This document shows positions 6,581 to 13,071 of a stretch of DNA of 13,071 nucleotides, piece by piece. Both the position numbers and the translations under genes were made by a program. Origin of the DNA: an uncultured Parabacteroides sp. (GTDB lineage Bacteria > Bacteroidota > Bacteroidia > Bacteroidales > Tannerellaceae). The notes below the pieces were generated by a model. It had not been told where the DNA came from. It searched no databases and saw only the letters and a program-made list of their open reading frames with translations. Location of the stretch: assembly GCA_934725305.1 (NCBI GenBank), contig CAKVBA010000064.1:1-13071 (forward strand), written 5' to 3'. The stretch's first letter is position 1. Every line of letters starts with the position of its first letter.

Positions 6581-6614
6581 CAAAGTAAACAACTTTTTAC
6601 AAAAGAAGATGCAA
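6581..6614 (-). promoter_or_regulatory. Weak promoter candidate for the nagA pair
   Basis: On the minus strand TTACTTTG (plus strand 6581-6588) is one base off the Bacteroidetes -7 consensus TAnnTTTG, about 40 nt before the nagA start. The nearest -33-like box is TTG (plus strand 6612-6614), 23 nt farther up, which is longer than usual. Readthrough from the ABC-F gene is an alternative. Confidence 0.3.
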
Positions 6615-6630
6615 TCGGCTGCTCTAATTT

Positions 6631-6672
6631 TCAAAGCTGTCCGGAAAGAGTTGTAAAAAGGGACAGCTTTGA
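6631..6672 (-). terminator. 12-bp perfect hairpin between the ABC-F gene and the nagA pair
   Basis: TCAAAGCTGTCC (6631-6642) and GGACAGCTTTGA (6661-6672) are perfect inverted repeats around an 18-nt loop. It sits 11 nt after the ABC-F stop codon (leftward), where a terminator is expected, but the bases that follow on the minus strand are A-rich (AAAATTAG), not a U-run. It could be a 3' end or processing structure for the ABC-F mRNA, or a leader element for nagA. Confidence 0.5.
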
Positions 6673-6683
6673 GATAGATAGAC

Positions 6684-8630
6684 TTATGCGTTCTGGCTCA
6701 TCATCTCTTCCAGTTCCATCGTCTGTTCGGTCCATTGATCCATGGTGTCGGATAGTTGTGTCTTAAGTTCAGAATAACGGCTGTATAGTGACACATCTGA
6801 TGCACCTTCGGGAGTTGCCAGCTTGGCTTCTATGTCCGAAATCTCATTCTCTAATTTAGTGATGGCAGCTTCAGAGTCGGCAATTGCCTTTTCAATCTTC
6901 TTGATAGAGCGGTTCAGCTCTTTACGGGCTTCGTATGAAAGCTTATTCTGTGTAGGCTGAACCTCTTCTTTGGCCGTTGAAGTGGCTGTCTGTACCGAGC
7001 GCTCCAATTCACGCAGGCTATCCATCTTTTTGCGTTCCAGGAAGTCATAGATACCGCCTAAATGTTCAACCACGCGTTGGTTGCCGAACTCATAGACTTT
7101 ATCAACCAGTCCATCCAGGAATTCACGGTCGTGCGACACGACGATTACAGTGCCGTCAAACTCTCTCAGAGCCTCTTTCAAGACATCCTTTGAGCGCATG
7201 TCCAAGTGGTTGGTCGGCTCGTCGAGAATCAGCAGGTTGACCGGTTCAAGCAGCAGGCGGATCATCGCCAAGCGGCTACGTTCACCACCCGACAAGACTT
7301 TTACCTTCTTGTCCGAAGCCTCTCCACCAAACATGAAGGCTCCTAAAATATCACGGATCTTCAGGCGGATATCACCTTGGGCCACATAGTCAATCGTCTC
7401 GAATACCGTACGGTTCTCGTCCAATAGCTGTGCCTGATTCTGTGCGAAGTATCCGATTTTCACATTGTGTCCCAATTGTAGTTTGCCGGTAAAATCATTG
7501 ATCTCACCCATGATACATTTAACTAATGTAGATTTACCCTCGCCATTCTTGCCGACGAAAGCCACCTTGTCACCGCGGTTGATGGTGAAGGTAACATGGT
7601 CGAAGATGAGATGATCACCGTAGCTTTTTCTCACCTCTTCGCAAATCACCGGGTAACTGCCCGAACGTGTAGCTGGCGGAAACTTCAGATTCAGCATCGC
7701 TGTATCTACTTCATCAACCTCGATGCGTTCGATCTTTTCCAGCTGCTTGATTCGTGATTGCACCTGTACAGATTTGGTTGCTTTATAGCGGAAGCGTTCG
7801 ATAAAGGCTTCGGTGTCTGCCAATTTCTTCTGTTGATTCTCGAAGGCACGCAACTGCTGTTCGCGGCGCTCTTTGCGCAGCTCCACATATTCGGTGTATT
7901 TCACCTTATAGTCATAGATCTTGCCCAGCTCAATCTCGATTGTACGTGTTGTCGTGTTATCAATGAAGGCACGGTCGTGAGAGACCAAAATGACTGCATT
8001 GGCTCTTGTGGCGATAAAGTTTTCCAGCCACTGGATAGATTCGATGTCCAAATGGTTGGTCGGCTCGTCGAGCAACAACACATCCGGCTGGCGTAGCAAC
8101 AGCTTGGCCAGTTCGATACGCATACGCCATCCGCCGCTGAACTCATGAGTCGGGCGGTCGAAGTCGTTACGGCTGAAGCCCAGACCCAACAAGGTGCGTT
8201 CCAGCTCAGCATGATAATTGTTGCCACCCATCATTTGGTAATGTTCGGTCAGATAGGTCACACGGTCGATCAGCTTTTGATAGCCTTCGGATTCATAGTC
8301 GGTACGTTCGGCCAACTGTTGGTTGAGTTGTTCCATCTCCTGTTCCATCTCGTGAATATGGTCAAAAGCCATCTCGGCCTCTTCACGGACGGTGCGGGCA
8401 TCTTTCAGTTGCATGTGCTGAGGTAAATAGCCGATAGTAACTTCTTTAGGCACACTGACGGTGCCCGATGTTGGCATTTGTAGTCCGGCGAAAATCTTCA
8501 GCATGGTCGATTTACCCGCCCCATTTTTGCCCACCAAAGCAATACGATCTTTTTTGTTTACAACAAATGAAACATCATCAAATAGCGTGAAACCGCCAAA
8601 TTCAACAGTTAGTCCTTCTACCGAAATCAT
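6684..8630 (-). CDS. ABC-F family ATPase (YheS/Uup-like ribosome-associated factor)
   Basis: ABC-F proteins have two ATPase domains and no membrane segments; they bind the ribosomal E site and help relieve stalling. The 648-residue product has domain 1 with Walker A GKNGAGKST (34-42), signature FSGGWRMR (164-171), Walker B LLLDEPTNHLD (185-195) and switch SHDR (217-220). A charged, helical inter-domain linker runs about 240-310 and includes RFRYKATKSVQVQSRIKQLE, typical of the YheS/YdiF group. Domain 2 has GKNGEGKST (360-368), LSGGERSR (446-453), LLILDEPTNHLD (466-477) and SHDR (499-502). A C-terminal coiled coil rich in Lys and Glu occupies about 565-640. Both catalytic Glu residues are present. 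Length and layout match housekeeping YheS-like members rather than antibiotic-resistance ABC-Fs, though sequence alone does not exclude the latter. It is divergent from the DUF3332 gene, with a perfect -7 box in the gap. Confidence 0.94.
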   Translation of the reverse strand: MISVEGLTVEFGGFTLFDDVSFVVNKKDRIALVGKNGAGKSTMLKIFAGLQMPTSGTVSVPKEVTIGYLPQHMQLKDARTVREEAEMAFDHIHEMEQEMEQLNQQLAERTDYESEGYQKLIDRVTYLTEHYQMMGGNNYHAELERTLLGLGFSRNDFDRPTHEFSGGWRMRIELAKLLLRQPDVLLLDEPTNHLDIESIQWLENFIATRANAVILVSHDRAFIDNTTTRTIEIELGKIYDYKVKYTEYVELRKERREQQLRAFENQQKKLADTEAFIERFRYKATKSVQVQSRIKQLEKIERIEVDEVDTAMLNLKFPPATRSGSYPVICEEVRKSYGDHLIFDHVTFTINRGDKVAFVGKNGEGKSTLVKCIMGEINDFTGKLQLGHNVKIGYFAQNQAQLLDENRTVFETIDYVAQGDIRLKIRDILGAFMFGGEASDKKVKVLSGGERSRLAMIRLLLEPVNLLILDEPTNHLDMRSKDVLKEALREFDGTVIVVSHDREFLDGLVDKVYEFGNQRVVEHLGGIYDFLERKKMDSLRELERSVQTATSTAKEEVQPTQNKLSYEARKELNRSIKKIEKAIADSEAAITKLENEISDIEAKLATPEGASDVSLYSRYSELKTQLSDTMDQWTEQTMELEEMMSQNA

Positions 8631-8656
8631 AATTCCTTCTTCTAAAATTGAGACTA

Positions 8657-8687
8657 CAAAGATAATATACTGGCTACATTATATAAA
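8657..8687 (-). promoter_or_regulatory. Promoter of the ABC-F gene
   Basis: On the minus strand TATCTTTG (plus strand 8657-8664) matches TAnnTTTG exactly. Nineteen nt upstream is TTTA (plus strand 8684-8687), three of four bases of the -33 box. The start codon follows about 26 nt after the -7 box, giving a short leader. Confidence 0.55.
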
Positions 8688-8705
8688 ATATTTCTAAAAA
8701 AGTTC

Positions 8706-8713
8706 TATCTTCG
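8706..8713 (+). promoter_or_regulatory. Candidate -7 box for the DUF3332-type gene
   Basis: TATCTTCG is one base off TAnnTTTG and lies 26 nt before the ATG at 8740, the same distance as the box on the opposite strand for the ABC-F gene. I do not see a convincing -33 box. Confidence 0.4.
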
Positions 8714-8739
8714 CCTGTGAAACTATAACTAACAAGCAG

Positions 8740-9294
8740 ATGAACAAAAAGAGTTTTACTGTATTATTGGCGGCAACCTTAGCAGGTAGCACGCTGTTTA
8801 CGTCATGTATCGGATCATTCGGCCTGACGAATAAATTGCTGACATGGAACAGAAGCATTGATAGTAAATTTGTGAATGAGTTGGTATTCATTGCCTTTTG
8901 GATTGTGCCGGTTTATGAGATTTCGGCTTTGGCCGATCTTTTGGTGATCAACTCTCTCGAATTCTGGAGCGGAAGCAATCCGGTGGCAGATGCAGGTAGC
9001 GTAAAGACCATCGAAGGCAAAGATGGCATTTACACCGTTGAGACGAAGACCGACGGTTATCACATTCAGAAAGAGGGCGAAGCTGAGGGCGTTGATCTGG
9101 TCTTCAATGAAGAAGAGCAGAGCTGGAACGTTGAGGCTAACGGAGAAAGCCACAAGCTGTTGAAGTTTGAAGAGGAAGATGAAGTGGTAATGTATCTGCC
9201 CGATGGTAAAGAGATGAATGTTGAATTGAGCCAGGCAGGTGTACTTGCTTTCCAGCAGGTTGCTAATGGTTACGCTTATTACGCCGCACGTTAA
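8740..9294 (+). CDS. DUF3332-type small lipoprotein
   Basis: The 184-residue product has a lipoprotein signal peptide (Lys-Lys, hydrophobic core, lipobox LFTSC with Cys23). It is followed by the hallmark of DUF3332 proteins, CIGSFGLTNKLLTWN, and then a hydrophobic helical stretch from about residue 43 to 75 containing FVNELVFIAFWIVPVYEIS, then ADLLVINSLEFWSGSNP. The remainder (about 85-184) is acidic and beta-rich, with repeated short strands such as GIYTVETKTDGYHIQKE and VMYLPDGKEMNVEL. Family members are common in Bacteroidetes and other Gram-negatives; their function is not established to my knowledge. The hydrophobic part could insert in or lie along a membrane. It is monocistronic, divergent from the ABC-F gene, with a hairpin after the stop. 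The identity as DUF3332 is by memory of the motif, not by search. Confidence 0.85.
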   Translation: MNKKSFTVLLAATLAGSTLFTSCIGSFGLTNKLLTWNRSIDSKFVNELVFIAFWIVPVYEISALADLLVINSLEFWSGSNPVADAGSVKTIEGKDGIYTVETKTDGYHIQKEGEAEGVDLVFNEEEQSWNVEANGESHKLLKFEEEDEVVMYLPDGKEMNVELSQAGVLAFQQVANGYAYYAAR

Positions 9295-9319
9295 TTTAAC
9301 ACGTTCGTATGAAAGAGAT

Positions 9320-9355
9320 GAGGCTGTGTCAAAATACCTGTTTTGATACAGCCTC
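9320..9355 (+). terminator. Hairpin after the DUF3332-type gene
   Basis: GAGGCTGTGTCAAAA (9320-9334) pairs with TTTTGATACAGCCTC (9341-9355), 15 pairs with one G-U step, loop TACCTG. It starts 26 nt after the stop. No U-run follows, but the stem design matches the other GAGGCTG terminators of this window. TGTGTCAA (9325-9332) can instead pair with TTGACACA (9365-9372). Confidence 0.6.
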
Positions 9356-9383
9356 AAAAGGTGCTTGACACACCGTCCTAAAA

Positions 9384-9426
9384 CTAAGTCTGTTCGTTTG
9401 TTCCTTTCCTTCTGTTCACGACTTAG
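9384..9426. repeat. 7-bp inverted repeat upstream of the GH2 gene
   Basis: CTAAGTC (9384-9390) and GACTTAG (9420-9426) bracket 29 pyrimidine-rich nt. It lies 54 nt before the GH2 start. It may be a weak operator or leader hairpin, or chance. I see no TAnnTTTG-like promoter box between 9356 and 9479. Confidence 0.3.
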
Positions 9427-9473
9427 ACCCATTTAATGCCAAATGTCTTGTGAATAATAATCTATAAACCTAA

Positions 9474-12866
<3,393 letters not shown>

Positions 12867-12903
12867 TATCGTCTGATCCTCAGAAAGAGGAGAAGGGTTT
12901 TAT

Positions 12904-12946
12904 AAGAGGCTGCATTCAAAGTAACTATTTGGATGTAGCCTCTTTT
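12904..12946 (+). terminator. Rho-independent terminator after the GH2 gene
   Basis: AAGAGGCTGCATTCAAA (12904-12920) pairs with TTTGGATGTAGCCTCTT (12928-12944), 17 pairs with two G-U steps, loop GTAACTA, followed by TT. It begins 37 nt after the stop codon. A small CCTC-GAGG hairpin lies just before it at about 12879-12891. Confidence 0.85.
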
Positions 12947-13039
12947 AGGTTTGTCAGAATTGGTAAAATGCCGGAGCGCTGAGGATGAGACTGACAGTGT
13001 CTTTTTGTAAATAAGGTTGACTCTTAGCAGCATCAACAA

Positions 13040-13071
13040 ATGAAAGAAAAGCAGTACAATCGAGAACAAGA
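13040..13071 (+). CDS. Possible start of a truncated gene at the window edge
   Basis: An ATG at 13040 opens a frame (MKEKQYNREQ) that runs off the window after ten codons. The preceding 90 nt show no clear promoter box; CTTTTTG at about 12999-13006 is a partial match only. Ten hydrophilic residues do not identify a product. It may equally be chance or lie within intergenic sequence. Confidence 0.25.
   Translation, partial: MKEKQYNREQ

Noticed and set aside
7706..8426. Several ORFs of 60-112 codons on both strands within the ABC-F gene
   Set aside because: They are shadows of a long gene whose protein shows every expected ABC-F motif in frame.
6684..8630. ABC-F as an antibiotic-resistance gene
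   Set aside because: Length, linker and C-terminal coiled coil fit the housekeeping YheS/Uup type, and no mobile or resistance context is present.
8815..9432. 205-codon leftward ORF opposite the DUF3332-type gene
   Set aside because: The plus-strand frame has a clear lipobox and DUF3332 hallmark residues; the opposite frame crosses the hairpin at 9320 and shows no motif.

Overview
The window looks like a chromosomal segment of a gut Bacteroidales bacterium (Bacteroides/Parabacteroides type; genus is my guess). The signs are a SusC/SusD outer-membrane glycan uptake pair, a DUF3332-type lipoprotein, a secreted LacZ-type GH2 enzyme, starts without clear Shine-Dalgarno sequences, and promoter-like TAnnTTTG boxes of the Bacteroidetes kind.

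Layout. Positions 1-3180 (+) hold the 3' half of a SusC-like TonB-dependent transporter gene, closed upstream by an in-frame stop at the window edge, and a complete SusD-like lipoprotein gene. Positions 3181-4196 are about 1 kb without a credible gene. It contains a terminator, an 18-bp perfect direct repeat, a cruciform-like element, degenerate A/T-rich hairpin repeats, a 213-bp MITE-like unit with terminal inverted repeats and a possible 5-bp target duplication, and a large nested hairpin. Positions 4197-8630 (-) read, in transcription order, ABC-F ATPase, then two tandem nagA-type deacetylase genes 11 bp apart. The two are about 70% identical, and the downstream copy has lost residues that normally bind metal. 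Positions 8740-9294 (+) encode a DUF3332-type lipoprotein, divergent from the ABC-F gene. Positions 9480-12866 (+) encode a secreted GH2 beta-galactosidase-like enzyme, followed by a strong terminator. A possible gene start lies at the right edge.

How they may work together. SusC/SusD bind and import oligosaccharides at the outer membrane, the GH2 enzyme would remove beta-galactosyl residues outside the cytoplasm, and NagA would deacetylate cytosolic GlcNAc-6-P. This fits use of galactose- and GlcNAc-containing host glycans, but the genes lie in separate, partly convergent units, so a shared pathway is inference. The ABC-F protein is a ribosome-associated housekeeping type.

I see no defence system, CRISPR array, tRNA or rRNA. 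The best leads are the diverged NagA copy and the repeat-packed intergenic region. I found no clear evidence of a wholly new system.
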